Source: Sphingomonas sp. Leaf357
Lineage (GTDB): Bacteria > Pseudomonadota > Alphaproteobacteria > Sphingomonadales > Sphingomonadaceae
Length of the DNA: 64,000 nt
Reading direction: 5' to 3'
Assembly: GCF_001423845.1 (NCBI RefSeq)
Contig: NZ_LMPM01000002.1
Span: 682,001-746,000 of the forward strand
Below are positions 41,297 through 50,091 of the stretch, piece by piece. The notes beneath the pieces are model-generated. The model made no database searches. It worked only from the letters and a program-made list of their open reading frames with translations, and was not told where the DNA came from. The position numbers and the translations under genes were made by a program. Position 1 is the stretch's first letter. Each line of letters opens with the position of its first letter.

Positions 41297-41307
41297 CCGA
41301 TCGGTAT
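41294..41307. promoter_or_regulatory. TetR operator 1, overlapping -10 and start codon
   Basis: ATACCGATCGGTAT, a perfect 14-bp palindrome, spans the -10 and the first two bases of the tetR start codon. Related sites occur at 41931-41944 and 41979-41992 in front of the efflux operon; this indicates autoregulation. Confidence 0.8.
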
Positions 41308-41923
41308 GAAACAATGCTTCGCCTCTTCGCCCACCAAGGGCCGCCCCCGGGAATTCGATCTCGACGAGGCGTTGACGGCGGCGCTGCGCGTGTTCTGGCG
41401 CAACGGCTATGAGAGCGCCTCGATGGCGGAGCTGACCGCCGAGATGGGCATCACCAAGCCCAGCCTCTATGCCGCGTTCGGCAACAAGGAAGCCTTGTTC
41501 CACAAGGCGTTGGACCTCTACGAGCGCGAGAAGCTGGCCTATACCGTGGCCGCGCTCGAGGCGCCGACCGCGCGCGGCGTTGCGGAACGTTTCCTGCTCG
41601 GTGCGCTCGAAATTCACATGAACACCGGCGATCCCAAGGGCTGCATGGGTGTGATTTCCACGGTGACGTGCTGCGGGTCCGAGGCCGAGTCGATCAAGGC
41701 CGATCTCACGACTCGCCGTGCCTCGTCCGAAGCCGCGCTGATCGCGCGCTTCGAACGCGCCCAGGCGGAGGGCGAACTGCCCGAGGGGCTGACGCCGTTC
41801 GCGCTCACGCGGTTCCTCTACGCGCTGCTGCAGGGCATGTCGGTGCAATCGAGTTCGGGGGCCAGCTGCGTCGAATTGCGGCAGCTCGTCGACACCACGA
41901 TGCTGGTCTGGCCGACCCGCTGA
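41306..41923 (+). CDS. TetR/AcrR-family repressor of the RND efflux operon
   Basis: 205 residues. N-terminal helix-turn-helix GRPREFDLDEALTAALRVFW, then SMAELTAEMGITKPSLYAAFGNKEALF, characteristic of the family. The C-terminal ligand domain has a Cys-rich segment around KGCMGVISTVTCCGSE. It lies directly upstream of an RND operon. Three ATACC-N4-GGTAT sites flank it, one over its own start and two in front of the operon, making local repression very likely. No Shine-Dalgarno sequence; a leaderless transcript is suggested. Confidence 0.9.
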   Translation: MKQCFASSPTKGRPREFDLDEALTAALRVFWRNGYESASMAELTAEMGITKPSLYAAFGNKEALFHKALDLYEREKLAYTVAALEAPTARGVAERFLLGALEIHMNTGDPKGCMGVISTVTCCGSEAESIKADLTTRRASSEAALIARFERAQAEGELPEGLTPFALTRFLYALLQGMSVQSSSGASCVELRQLVDTTMLVWPTR

Positions 41924-41930
41924 AATAAAT

Positions 41931-41944
41931 ATACCTAGCGGTAC
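41931..41944. promoter_or_regulatory. TetR operator 2 upstream of the efflux promoter
   Basis: ATACCTAGCGGTAC: arms ATACC and GGTAC (one mismatch to GGTAT). It sits just upstream of the -35 of the RND operon promoter. Confidence 0.6.
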
Positions 41945-41953
41945 AGAAAGCCG

Positions 41954-41981
41954 TTGACGCGCTGCGGCACGGGATTATATA
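41954..41981 (+). promoter_or_regulatory. Promoter of the RND efflux operon
   Basis: TTGACG (41954-41959), 16-base spacer, TATATA (41976-41981). The -10 overlaps operator 3, so TetR binding should block RNA polymerase. Confidence 0.7.
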
Positions 41982-41992
41982 CCGCTTGGTAT
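41979..41992. promoter_or_regulatory. TetR operator 3 over the efflux -10
   Basis: ATACCGCTTGGTAT: the same arms ATACC/GGTAT as operator 1, overlapping the -10 TATATA of the operon. Confidence 0.75.
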
Positions 41993-42238
41993 CGAAGTTG
42001 GATCCTGATTCGGACCCGACAGCCGGCGAAGGAATTCCGCCCATGACCACGGCCACCTGATCCTCGCGCGAAGGGCGCAGCACGCAACCTTCGCCAACTT
42101 CCATCACCACCAACCACACATCCGGTCCGCTCTTCCCGCGGTTCCGGAACCGATTTTCGGCGCTTGGCGGACGCTCTCCGACGACGATCCGCGTCTCGGT
42201 GATCGCCTCGCTGCGCCCAAGCCGCAAGGGGACACGAC

Positions 42239-42625
42239 ATGGCTTATCTGGGTATCGAAGAAATGTATTCCGGCCCGTCTACGGAGGCGAAGGCCGCACC
42301 GGCCAAAGCCGGCTTCACCGCGCTCGAATGGAGCGTGATCGCTCTCGCCAAGAAGGATTCGATCGGCAGTCTGAAGGCCCCCGGCCGCATGTCCCGCGCG
42401 CTCGGCACGGTGTTCGGCCGCGGCGTCAATTCCCGCCTCGCGGAGCCGCGGCTCGAAATGCTCCGCCGCGTCGCGGTCTATGCCTGGCGGCGCGGTTACG
42501 CTCTGCCCGCGTCGGAAGTCTCCGCCTTCCTGCGCGCCGGCTTCAGCATGGCGCAGGCCGAAGTGCTGGTCGCCAGCATCACCGGCGGATCGGTCGGGCA
42601 GCTCGCCTGGAAGGTCGCGGCATGA
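42239..42625 (+). CDS. Unknown 128-residue protein, first gene of the RND efflux operon
   Basis: 128 residues, no signal peptide and no membrane segment. Mostly helical, with Arg- and Ala-rich stretches: SVIALAKKDSIGSLK, RLEMLRRVAVYAWRRGYALP, EVSAFLRAGFSMAQAEVLVASI. Reads like a small cytoplasmic regulator or accessory protein; no domain recognised. A strong AAGGGGA precedes the start. Its stop overlaps the start of the membrane-fusion protein (ATGA), so it is translated with the pump. Coupling to an RND operon is unusual and unexplained. Confidence 0.7.
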   Translation: MAYLGIEEMYSGPSTEAKAAPAKAGFTALEWSVIALAKKDSIGSLKAPGRMSRALGTVFGRGVNSRLAEPRLEMLRRVAVYAWRRGYALPASEVSAFLRAGFSMAQAEVLVASITGGSVGQLAWKVAA

Positions 42626-43884
42626 ACATGATCACCACGATCGAGGCCGCCGAGGGTGACACGCCCACGCGGCCCAGGCGCCTGTCGGGCTGGCAGCGCG
42701 GTGCATTGCTGCTCGTGCCGCTCGCCATCGTCGGCGGCGTGGGCGCCAAGCTGATCGACCAGTCCCCCGCGACCGCTGCCGTCGCCCCGCCCCCCGCCGT
42801 CACCGTGGCCACGCCTCTGGTGCGCGACGTCAACGAATGGGACGATTATATCGGCCGCTTCGCCCCCAGCCGCGCGGTCGAAATCCGCCCGCGCGTCTCG
42901 GGCGAAGTCACCGGCATCCACTTCCGCGACGGCGAGATCGTGCGCAAGGGCCAGTTGCTCTTCACGATCGATCCGCGCCCGTTCGCCGCCGCTCTGTCGG
43001 AAGCGCGCGCCAATGTCGCCAGCGCCGCCAGCGCACTGGCACTCGCCCGCGCCGATCTCGGCCGCGCGACACGGCTGGTGGATGACGAGGCGGTTTCGGC
43101 CGGCGAAGTCGATGCCCTGCGCGCCAAGGTACAGGCGTCGGAGGCTGCGCTCGCCGCCGCCGCCGCCCGCGTCCGCGCCCGTGCGCTCGACGTCGAGTTC
43201 ACCCAGGTCCGCGCGCCGATCGCCGGGCGCATCTCGGATCGCCGCGTCGATGCCGGCAACCAGGTCGCCGGCGGCGAGGGCACCGGGGGCAGCGTACTGA
43301 CGACGATCAACGCGCTCGACCCGATCTACTTCACTTTCGATGGATCGGAGGCGCTGTATCTGAAGACCCAGCGTGCCCGCCAGCCCGGCGCCGCCCCCGC
43401 CGCGGTCGAGATCCAGCTGCAGGACGAGACCGAGCATCGCTGGAAGGGCCAGCTCGATTTCACCGACAACGGCCTGGATCAGCGCTCCGGCACGATCCGC
43501 GGCCGCGCGGTGCTGGCCAATCCGGGCTATTTCCTTACCCCCGGCATGTTCGGCAACATGCGTCTGTCGAGCGGCGGCACGGTCAAGGCCCTGCTCGTCC
43601 CGGATTCGGCGGTGCAGACCGATCAGGCGCGCAAATTGGTGCTCACGGTGGATGCCAAGAACGCCGTCGTCGCCAAACCGGTCACGCTCGGCCCGGTGGT
43701 CGACGGCCTGCGCATCATCCGCTCCGGCCTCGCCCCCAGCGATCGCGTGATCCTCACCGGCACGCAGATGGCGATGCCCGGCGCGCAGGTTGCCCCCAAG
43801 CCGGGCAAGATCGCCACGCAGATATCGGCCGCCCCGGTCGCGACGCAGCCGCTCGCCGGAGACGCCACGCTGGCGACGCGCTGA
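42622..43884 (+). CDS. RND efflux periplasmic adaptor (membrane-fusion protein)
   Basis: 420 residues, AcrA/MexA family. N-terminal membrane anchor (ALLLVPLAIVGGVGA, no lipobox), lipoyl half-motifs RPRVSGEVTGIHFRDGEIVR and VRAPIAGRISDRRVD, a helical hairpin between them rich in Ala, and a beta-barrel domain with DPIYFTFDGSE. It bridges the inner-membrane pump and the outer-membrane channel. Start 42622 overlaps the upstream stop; the same frame is open to 42199 but that part is antisense-like and rejected. Confidence 0.9.
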   Translation: MNMITTIEAAEGDTPTRPRRLSGWQRGALLLVPLAIVGGVGAKLIDQSPATAAVAPPPAVTVATPLVRDVNEWDDYIGRFAPSRAVEIRPRVSGEVTGIHFRDGEIVRKGQLLFTIDPRPFAAALSEARANVASAASALALARADLGRATRLVDDEAVSAGEVDALRAKVQASEAALAAAAARVRARALDVEFTQVRAPIAGRISDRRVDAGNQVAGGEGTGGSVLTTINALDPIYFTFDGSEALYLKTQRARQPGAAPAAVEIQLQDETEHRWKGQLDFTDNGLDQRSGTIRGRAVLANPGYFLTPGMFGNMRLSSGGTVKALLVPDSAVQTDQARKLVLTVDAKNAVVAKPVTLGPVVDGLRIIRSGLAPSDRVILTGTQMAMPGAQVAPKPGKIATQISAAPVATQPLAGDATLATR

Positions 43885-43909
43885 CACCCTTTCAAGCAGG
43901 ACATTCCCC

Positions 43910-46900
43910 ATGCGCTTTTCGCGCTTCTTCATCACGCGGCCGATCTTCGCCGCGGTGATCGCGGTCGTCATCACCCTGGTCGGCGCGATCGCCTATATGA
44001 GCCTGCCGGTGTCGCAATACCCCGACATCGTCCCGCCGACCGTCACGGTCAGCGCGGCCTATCCCGGCGCGAGCGCGGAAACGGTGGCCGAGACCGTCGC
44101 CGCCCCGATCGAGCAGGAGATCAACGGCGTAGACAACATGCTGTATCAATCGTCGCAATCCACCGGCGACGGCAAGCTGACGATCACCGTGACGTTCAAG
44201 ATCGGCACCGATCTGGATGCCGCGCAGGTGCTCGTGCAGAACCGGGTCGCGGTCGCCGTGCCGCGCCTGCCGGAGGACGTGCAGCGCCTCGGCGTCGTCA
44301 CGCGCAAGACTTCGCCGGACTTCCTGATGGTCGTCAACATGGTCTCGCCCGACGAGTCGCTCGATCGTGGCTACATCTCCAATTACGCATTGACCCAGGT
44401 CCGCGATCGCCTGTCGCGCATCGACGGCGTCGGCGACGTGCAATTGTTCGGCGCGCGCGATTATTCGATGCGCGTATGGATCGATCCCGGCCGCGCCGCC
44501 GCGCTCGATCTGACGGCGGGCGAGATCGTCGCCGCGCTGCGCGCCCAGAACGTGCAGGTCGCCGCCGGCACGCTCGGCCAGCCGCCTTATGCTCAGGGCC
44601 ACGCCTTCCAGCTCAACGTCGAGACGCAGGGCCGCCTGACCGATCCCAAGCAGTTCGCCGATGTCGTGATCCGCACCGACAAGGATGGTCGCCAGGTCCG
44701 CGTCTCGGACGTCGCCCGGGTCGAACTCGGCGCGCAGGATTATGGTGCCAACACCTATCTCAGCGGCAAGCCCACCGTGATCCTCGCGGTGTTCCAGCGT
44801 CCCGGCTCCAACGCGCTCGCCGCCGCGCAGAAGGTCAGTTCCGAGATGGAGGCGATGTCGAAGCGCTTCCCCAAAGGCCTCGGCTACCGCGTGATCTACA
44901 ACCCGACCGAATTCATCTCGCAATCGATCGACGCGGTGAAGCACACGCTGATCGAGGCGATGGTGCTGGTCGTGCTCGTCATTCTCGTCTTCCTGCAGAA
45001 ATGGCGCGCCGCGATCATCCCGATCGTCGCCATTCCCGTCTCGCTGATCGGCACCTTCGCGGTGCTGGCGGCTGTCGGCTATTCGCTCAACAACCTGTCG
45101 CTCTTCGGGCTGGTGCTGGCGATCGGCATCGTCGTCGACGACGCGATCGTCGTGGTCGAGAATGTCGAACGCAATCTCGAACGGGGTCTCTCGCCGCTGG
45201 AGGCCGCGCGCACGTCGATGGACGAGGTCTCGGGCGCGTTGGTCGCGATCGTCCTGGTGCTGTGCGCGGTGTTCATCCCCACCGTGTTCCTCACCGGCCT
45301 GTCGGGCGCGTTCTACCGCCAGTTCGCGGTGACGATCTCGACCGCGACGATCATCTCGCTGATCCTGTCGCTCACTCTGTCGCCCGCGCTTGCCGCCCTG
45401 CTGCTGCGTCCGCATGCCGATCCGGCAAGCGACAACCGCGTCCAGCGTGTGGTCCGTCGCGCCGGAGACGCGTTCAACCGCGCCTTCGAACGGATGAGCC
45501 TTGCCTATGCCGGGCTCACCCGCCGGCTCGTGATGGCCCCCAAGCGCATGATGATGGTCTATGGCGGCCTGATCGCCTTGACCGTCGCCGTCTTCGCCTG
45601 GACGCCGACCGGCTTCGTGCCGGCGCAGGATCAGGGCTATTTCCTCACCGTCATCCAATTGCCGCCCGGCTCCTCGGTCGAGCGCACCGACGCGGTGATG
45701 CAGAAGGTCGCCAAGCGCATCCTGCCGCTCGCCGGGGTGAAGGGCGCGGTGATGCTCGCCGGGTTCGACGGCCCGTCGCAGACGCTCGCCCCCAATGCCG
45801 CGGCCGCCTACATCCCGCTCAAATCGTTCGAGGAACGCGAGAAGCTCGGCGTCACGCTCGCCAGCATCATGGGCGAGGCGCAGAAAGCCACCGCCGACAT
45901 CAATGAGGCCCGCTTGCTGATCGTCCCGCCGCCCTTGATCCAGGGCATCGGCTCGGCCGGCGGCTATCGCCTGATGGTCCAGGACCAGGAGGGGCGCGGC
46001 TATGGCGCGCTGAACACAGTCTCGACGGACCTGATCGGCAAGGCCAACCAGACCAAGGGGCTGGCGCAGATCTACAGCTTCTTCGAAACGTCGACGCCGC
46101 GCATCTTCGCCGATGTCGATCGTGCCAAGGCCAATATGCTCGGCGTCCCCCCGGAACGCGTGTTCGAGGCATTGCAGGTCTATCTCGGCTCGGCCTTCGT
46201 CAACGATTTCAACCTGCTCGGCCGCACCTACCGCGTGACCGCACAGGCCGACGCACCGTTCCGCAACACCACCGCCGATATCGCCAACCTGAAGACGCGC
46301 TCGAACTCCGGGCAGATGGTACCGGTGGGGTCGGTCGCGACCTTCCAGGACAAGACCGGGCCGTACCGTGTCGTGCGCTACAACCTCGCCCCCGCAGTCG
46401 AGGTGGATGGCGATACCGCGCCGGGCTTCTCCTCCGGCCAGTCGTTGGTCGCGATGGAAAAGCTCGCCGACACGACGTTGCCCAGCGGCTACACGCACGA
46501 ATGGACCGGCATCGCCTTCCAGCAGAAGCTGGCCGGCAGCACGGCGGCGCTCGTGTTCGGGATGGCGGTGGTGTTCGTCTTCCTGGTGCTGGCGGCGCAA
46601 TATGAAAGCGTCACCCTGCCGCTGGCGATCATCCTGATCGTGCCGATGTGCCTGCTCGCGGCGATGACAGGCGTGAACCTGCGCGGCATGGATAATAACG
46701 TGCTGACCCAGATCGGGCTCGTCGTACTGATCGCGCTTGCCGCCAAGAACGCGATCCTCGTGGTCGAGTTCGCGCGTCAGGCCGAGGAACAGGATGGCCT
46801 GTCCCCGATCGAGGCCGCCGTGCGCGCCGCGCAGGATCGGTTGCGCCCGATCCTGATGACCAGCTTCGCCTTCATCCTCGGCACCGTGCCGCTGGTGATC

Positions 46901-47086
46901 GCGACCGGCGCTGGATCGGAACTGCGCCAGGCTCTGGGCACGGCGGTGTTCTTCGGGATGATCGGCGTCACCGGCTTCGGCCTGCTCTTCACCCCCACCT
47001 TCTACGTCGTCTGCCGCGCGCTGGCGGCCCGGCTCGCCCGCCGCCCGTCCGGTGGCGCGATGCCCGCCCTCCAGCCTGCCGAATAA
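43910..47086 (+). CDS. RND multidrug efflux pump, HAE1 family inner-membrane transporter
   Basis: 1058 residues. N-terminal FSRFFITRPIFAAVIAVVI with the first transmembrane helix, the porter loop PDIVPPTVTVSAAYPGAS, the proton-relay motif GIVVDDAIVVVENVERN (adjacent Asp pair in TM4), and a second half beginning near residue 540. About 12 membrane segments. The AcrB-like architecture is complete. AGGA lies upstream of the ATG. Pumps hydrophobic toxicants out of the cell with the adaptor before and the channel after it in one operon. Confidence 0.94.
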   Translation: MRFSRFFITRPIFAAVIAVVITLVGAIAYMSLPVSQYPDIVPPTVTVSAAYPGASAETVAETVAAPIEQEINGVDNMLYQSSQSTGDGKLTITVTFKIGTDLDAAQVLVQNRVAVAVPRLPEDVQRLGVVTRKTSPDFLMVVNMVSPDESLDRGYISNYALTQVRDRLSRIDGVGDVQLFGARDYSMRVWIDPGRAAALDLTAGEIVAALRAQNVQVAAGTLGQPPYAQGHAFQLNVETQGRLTDPKQFADVVIRTDKDGRQVRVSDVARVELGAQDYGANTYLSGKPTVILAVFQRPGSNALAAAQKVSSEMEAMSKRFPKGLGYRVIYNPTEFISQSIDAVKHTLIEAMVLVVLVILVFLQKWRAAIIPIVAIPVSLIGTFAVLAAVGYSLNNLSLFGLVLAIGIVVDDAIVVVENVERNLERGLSPLEAARTSMDEVSGALVAIVLVLCAVFIPTVFLTGLSGAFYRQFAVTISTATIISLILSLTLSPALAALLLRPHADPASDNRVQRVVRRAGDAFNRAFERMSLAYAGLTRRLVMAPKRMMMVYGGLIALTVAVFAWTPTGFVPAQDQGYFLTVIQLPPGSSVERTDAVMQKVAKRILPLAGVKGAVMLAGFDGPSQTLAPNAAAAYIPLKSFEEREKLGVTLASIMGEAQKATADINEARLLIVPPPLIQGIGSAGGYRLMVQDQEGRGYGALNTVSTDLIGKANQTKGLAQIYSFFETSTPRIFADVDRAKANMLGVPPERVFEALQVYLGSAFVNDFNLLGRTYRVTAQADAPFRNTTADIANLKTRSNSGQMVPVGSVATFQDKTGPYRVVRYNLAPAVEVDGDTAPGFSSGQSLVAMEKLADTTLPSGYTHEWTGIAFQQKLAGSTAALVFGMAVVFVFLVLAAQYESVTLPLAIILIVPMCLLAAMTGVNLRGMDNNVLTQIGLVVLIALAAKNAILVVEFARQAEEQDGLSPIEAAVRAAQDRLRPILMTSFAFILGTVPLVIATGAGSELRQALGTAVFFGMIGVTGFGLLFTPTFYVVCRALAARLARRPSGGAMPALQPAE

Positions 47087-47098
47087 AGGCCAGATCCC

Positions 47099-48496
47099 AT
47101 GAAACGCGCTCTGCTATCCTCCCTTTCCGCGCTCACGCTCGCCGCCTGCGCCGTCGGCCCGAACTATGTCGCGCCGATCCCCGCGCCGAAGGCGACCGCC
47201 TCCTTCATCGGCACGACCAGCCCGAGCGTCGCCGCGACCACCATCGACGATCATTGGTGGCGGCTGTACAACGATACGGTGCTCGACGGCCTGGTCGCCG
47301 ATGCGCTGAAGGCCAATACCGACATCCGTGTCGCCGTCGCGAGGCTGGATGCCGCCCGTGCGTCCTTGCGCGGCGCCCGGTCGGACCGTTTGCCGCAGAC
47401 CACGATCGGTGCCGGGTACAATTATGGCCGCTCGTCGGCGGTACAGCGCCTGCCCGGCCTTGCCGTCGAAAATAGCAATGTCGATGTCGGCCTGAACGTC
47501 GCTTACGAGGCCGATCTGTTCGGCCGGGTGAAACGCAATATCGAAGCGTCGCGCGGCGATGTCGGCGCGGCGGAGGCGGATGCCGATGCGGTGCGCGTCG
47601 CGATTGTCGCCGCCACCACGCGTGCCTATGTCGATGCCGCCGCCTCGGCCGAGCGGCTGGCGGTGGCCGAGCGTGTCGTCGCCCTGCTCGACCGCAGCGC
47701 GACGTTGACCGGCAAGCGCGTGGCCGCCGGCCGCGCCGCGCCGCTCGATACGGTCCGCATTACCACGTTGCGCGATCAGCGCGCCGCCCTGGTGCCGGAA
47801 CTTCAGGCCGATCGGCAGGCGGCTCTGTTCCGCCTCGCCACGCTCACCGGCCGCACGCCGCAGGAACTGCCGGCGATTGCCGGTGAGCGCACGACGACCC
47901 CGCGCCTGACCCAGCCGATCCCGGTCGGCGATGGGGCCGCGTTGCTCGCGCGCCGTCCGGATGTGCGTGCGGCGGAGCGGCGATTGGCCGCCTCCACCGC
48001 GCGGATCGGAGTCGCCACGGCGGATCTCTATCCCCGCATATCGCTTGGCGGATCGATCGGATCGACCGGTACCGGTTTCGGCGACATCTTTGGCGCGGGG
48101 CCGCTGCGCTGGCTGATCGGGTCGCTGATCACCTGGTCGTTCCCCAACACCAGCGCCGCCCGCGCGCGCATCGCCGGAGCCGAAGCCGACAGCCGCGGTG
48201 CGCTCGCCACCTTCGACGGCACGGTGCTGCAGGCATTGCAGGAAACCGAGACCGCCATGTCCACCTATGCCCGCGAACTCGATCGCCGCACCGCATTGCA
48301 GGCGGCGCGGAACGGCGCGGAAAAAGCCGCGCGCATCACCCGCGCCCGCCAGCGCGAAGGGCAGATCGACTTTCTCGACGTGCTCGATGCCGAACGCACC
48401 TTCGCCGACGCCGATGCCGATCTCGCCGCTGCCGACGCCCGGATCGCCGGGGCGCAGGTCGATCTGTTTCGCTCACTCGGCGGCGGCTGGAGCTAA
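47099..48496 (+). CDS. RND efflux outer-membrane factor, NodT family lipoprotein
   Basis: 465 residues. Lipoprotein signal LSALTLAACAVGPNY with Cys17-region lipobox AAC, then DHWWRLYNDTVLDGLVADAL, the conserved start of TolC-like NodT proteins. Two internally repeated alpha-barrel halves with long helices (TNTDIRVAVARLDAARASL; ALQETETAMSTYARELDRR). Last gene of the efflux operon, 12 bases after the pump. Forms the outer-membrane exit duct. Confidence 0.92.
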   Translation: MKRALLSSLSALTLAACAVGPNYVAPIPAPKATASFIGTTSPSVAATTIDDHWWRLYNDTVLDGLVADALKANTDIRVAVARLDAARASLRGARSDRLPQTTIGAGYNYGRSSAVQRLPGLAVENSNVDVGLNVAYEADLFGRVKRNIEASRGDVGAAEADADAVRVAIVAATTRAYVDAAASAERLAVAERVVALLDRSATLTGKRVAAGRAAPLDTVRITTLRDQRAALVPELQADRQAALFRLATLTGRTPQELPAIAGERTTTPRLTQPIPVGDGAALLARRPDVRAAERRLAASTARIGVATADLYPRISLGGSIGSTGTGFGDIFGAGPLRWLIGSLITWSFPNTSAARARIAGAEADSRGALATFDGTVLQALQETETAMSTYARELDRRTALQAARNGAEKAARITRARQREGQIDFLDVLDAERTFADADADLAAADARIAGAQVDLFRSLGGGWS

Positions 48497-48511
48497 AGCA
48501 AGACGACTACA

Positions 48512-48589
48512 CCGTTCGTTTCGAGCGACGTCGAGAAACCCTCGCCGCGCGTGTGCGGCCTGTTTCTCGACTTCGCTCGAAACGAACGG
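48512..48589. repeat. REP-like inverted repeat pair, TTTCGAGC family
   Basis: CCGTTCGTTTCGAGCGACGT (48512) and the inverted arm ACTTCGCTCGAAACGAACGG ending at 48589, both flanking GTCGAGAAAC/GTTTCTCGAC. It lies between the outer-membrane factor and msrB (convergent) and may act as a bidirectional terminator. Confidence 0.82.
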
Positions 48590-48637
48590 AGAGAGTTGGG
48601 ACGGACCAAAGTCGTCGCGCCCTAGCGCGCCAGAAGG

Positions 48638-49087
48638 TCAAGCGACGTCTTCGACCTGCGGCAGATAGTCGCCATAGCCCTCGGCCTCCATGTCGTCGCG
48701 GTGCACGAAGCGCAGCGAGGCCGAGTTGATGCAATAGCGCAGGCCACCGCGGTCGCGCGGGCCGTCGTCGAACACGTGCCCCAGATGGCTGTCGCCGTGG
48801 CTGGAGCGCACTTCGGTCCGCACCATGCCGTGCGATACGTCGCGGATCTCTTCGACATGCGCCGGCTCGATCGGCTTGGTGAAGCTCGGCCAGCCGCAAT
48901 GCGAATCGAACTTGTCGGCCGATGCGAACAGCGGCTCGCCAGAGACGATATCGACATAGATGCCGGGCTGCTTGTTATCGAGATATTTGCCGGTGCCAGG
49001 CCGCTCGGTGCCGCTTTCCTGGGTCACATGGAATTGTTCGGGCGAAAGCGCGGCGATCGCTTCGGCGGTCTTGCTGTACTTGGTCAT
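48638..49087 (-). CDS. msrB: Peptide-methionine (R)-S-oxide reductase MsrB
   Basis: 149 residues. Conserved CGWPSF (Cys64) and the catalytic [11 protein letters not shown] (Cys119), with [14 protein letters not shown] between, are diagnostic. The structural zinc CxxC pair of many MsrB proteins is absent, so it is of the zinc-free type; Cys64 may act as the resolving cysteine. Repairs methionine-R-sulfoxide in oxidised proteins. No signal peptide. Monocistronic, divergent from the DCC-type gene operon. Confidence 0.93.
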   Translation of the reverse strand: MTKYSKTAEAIAALSPEQFHVTQESGTERPGTGKYLDNKQPGIYVDIVSGEPLFASADKFDSHCGWPSFTKPIEPAHVEEIRDVSHGMVRTEVRSSHGDSHLGHVFDDGPRDRGGLRYCINSASLRFVHRDDMEAEGYGDYLPQVEDVA

Positions 49088-49236
49088 GAGCGAGGTCTCC
49101 TATTCACCGTTAAATGGGAAGCCGGTGCGGGAATTTCCATTCCCCGCCTCACGGTGCCGGGTGCGTCGCGGGTCTTGGGCGACGATATTTTGGCGTCGGC
49201 GATGCGTGACGCCCTTGGACCCCCTACATCCATGGC

Positions 49237-49596
49237 ATGACCGAACTGACCGTCTGGCACGACGGTGCGTGCCCGTTGTGCCGCCGTGAGATTGCCCTGA
49301 TGCGACGGCTCGACCGGAACGGCGCGATCCGCTTCGTCGATGCGACGGACGGCGATAGCTCCTGTCCGCTCGATCGCGCCGAGCTGCTGGCCCGCTTCCA
49401 TGTTCGCGAAAACGGGGTGATGCTGTCCGGCGCCGCGGCGTTCGCCGCGATGTGGCGGGCGATCCCGCTGTTGCGCCCGCTCGGTATCGCAGCACGGCAA
49501 CCTTGGGTACTGGCGCTGCTCGAACGCGCCTATCTCTATTTTCTCATGGTCCGCCCCCGGCTGCAACGCCTCGCCGGCCATGGGACGACAGCGTGA
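49237..49596 (+). CDS. DCC-family thiol-disulfide oxidoreductase-like protein (DUF393)
   Basis: 119 residues. N-terminal VWHDGACPLCRREIALMRR carries the CxxC and is the family hallmark (normally YDGxCxxC). The rest is mostly helical. Likely thioredoxin-fold redox protein of unknown substrate. Stop overlaps the following GTG start (GTGA), so it is coupled to the DUF427 gene. Confidence 0.87.
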   Translation: MTELTVWHDGACPLCRREIALMRRLDRNGAIRFVDATDGDSSCPLDRAELLARFHVRENGVMLSGAAAFAAMWRAIPLLRPLGIAARQPWVLALLERAYLYFLMVRPRLQRLAGHGTTA

Positions 49597-50087
49597 GGCC
49601 GCGCGCCGATCCCGTCGGCCCCGGTCAGGAAAGCGTCTGGTCCTATCCGCGCCCCGCCATTGCCGAACCGACCGCCTCGCGCATCATGATCGAGCATCAC
49701 CGGCTCGTCATCGCCTCCTCCCGCGCCTGCATCCGCACGCTCGAGACCAGCCACCCGCCAAGCTATTACATTCCGCCCGAGGATATCGCGCCGGGCGTTT
49801 TGCGCCGCGCGGCGGGCAGCTCGTTTTGCGAATGGAAGGGTGCAGCGCGCTATTGGGATGTCGTGATCGGCGACGTGGTTCTCCCGCGCGTCGGCTGGAG
49901 CTACGCCGATCCCAGTCCGGCCTTCGCGATGCTGCGGGATCATGTCGCCTTCTACGCCGCCCCGTTCGATCGCTGCAGTGTCGATGGCGAGACGGTCGTG
50001 CCGCAGCCCGGCGATTTCTACGGCGGCTGGATCACCTCCGCGCTCGCCGGTCCGTTCAAGGGCGTACCGGGAAGCCAGGGCTGGTGA
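49593..50087 (+). CDS. DUF427 domain protein
   Basis: 164 residues from GTG 49593. Core ESVWSYPRPAIAEPT, LETSHPPSYYIPPEDI, SSFCEWKGAARYWDV and a C-terminal GGWITSALAGPFKG match DUF427, a small beta-rich family. Function not established; members occur in actinobacteria and proteobacteria, sometimes beside redox genes. The GTG start is chosen for the four-base overlap with the DCC gene, and 4 bases separate it from the kinase-like gene that follows. Confidence 0.8.
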   Translation: MRPRADPVGPGQESVWSYPRPAIAEPTASRIMIEHHRLVIASSRACIRTLETSHPPSYYIPPEDIAPGVLRRAAGSSFCEWKGAARYWDVVIGDVVLPRVGWSYADPSPAFAMLRDHVAFYAAPFDRCSVDGETVVPQPGDFYGGWITSALAGPFKGVPGSQGW

Positions 50088-50091
50088 CGGC

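Larger units (their letters stand above)
41924..42238. other. Regulatory region and long leader of the RND operon
   Basis: 315 bases without a gene. It holds operators 2 and 3, a promoter at 41954-41981 and, in the leader, a perfect palindrome CGGTTCCGGAACCG (42139-42152) followed by ATTTTC that might form a weak attenuating hairpin. Confidence 0.65.

Noticed and set aside
43892..46600. A 902-residue frame antisense to the RND pump
   Set aside because: His/Arg/Asp-rich, no motif; the sense strand encodes a complete AcrB-type pump.
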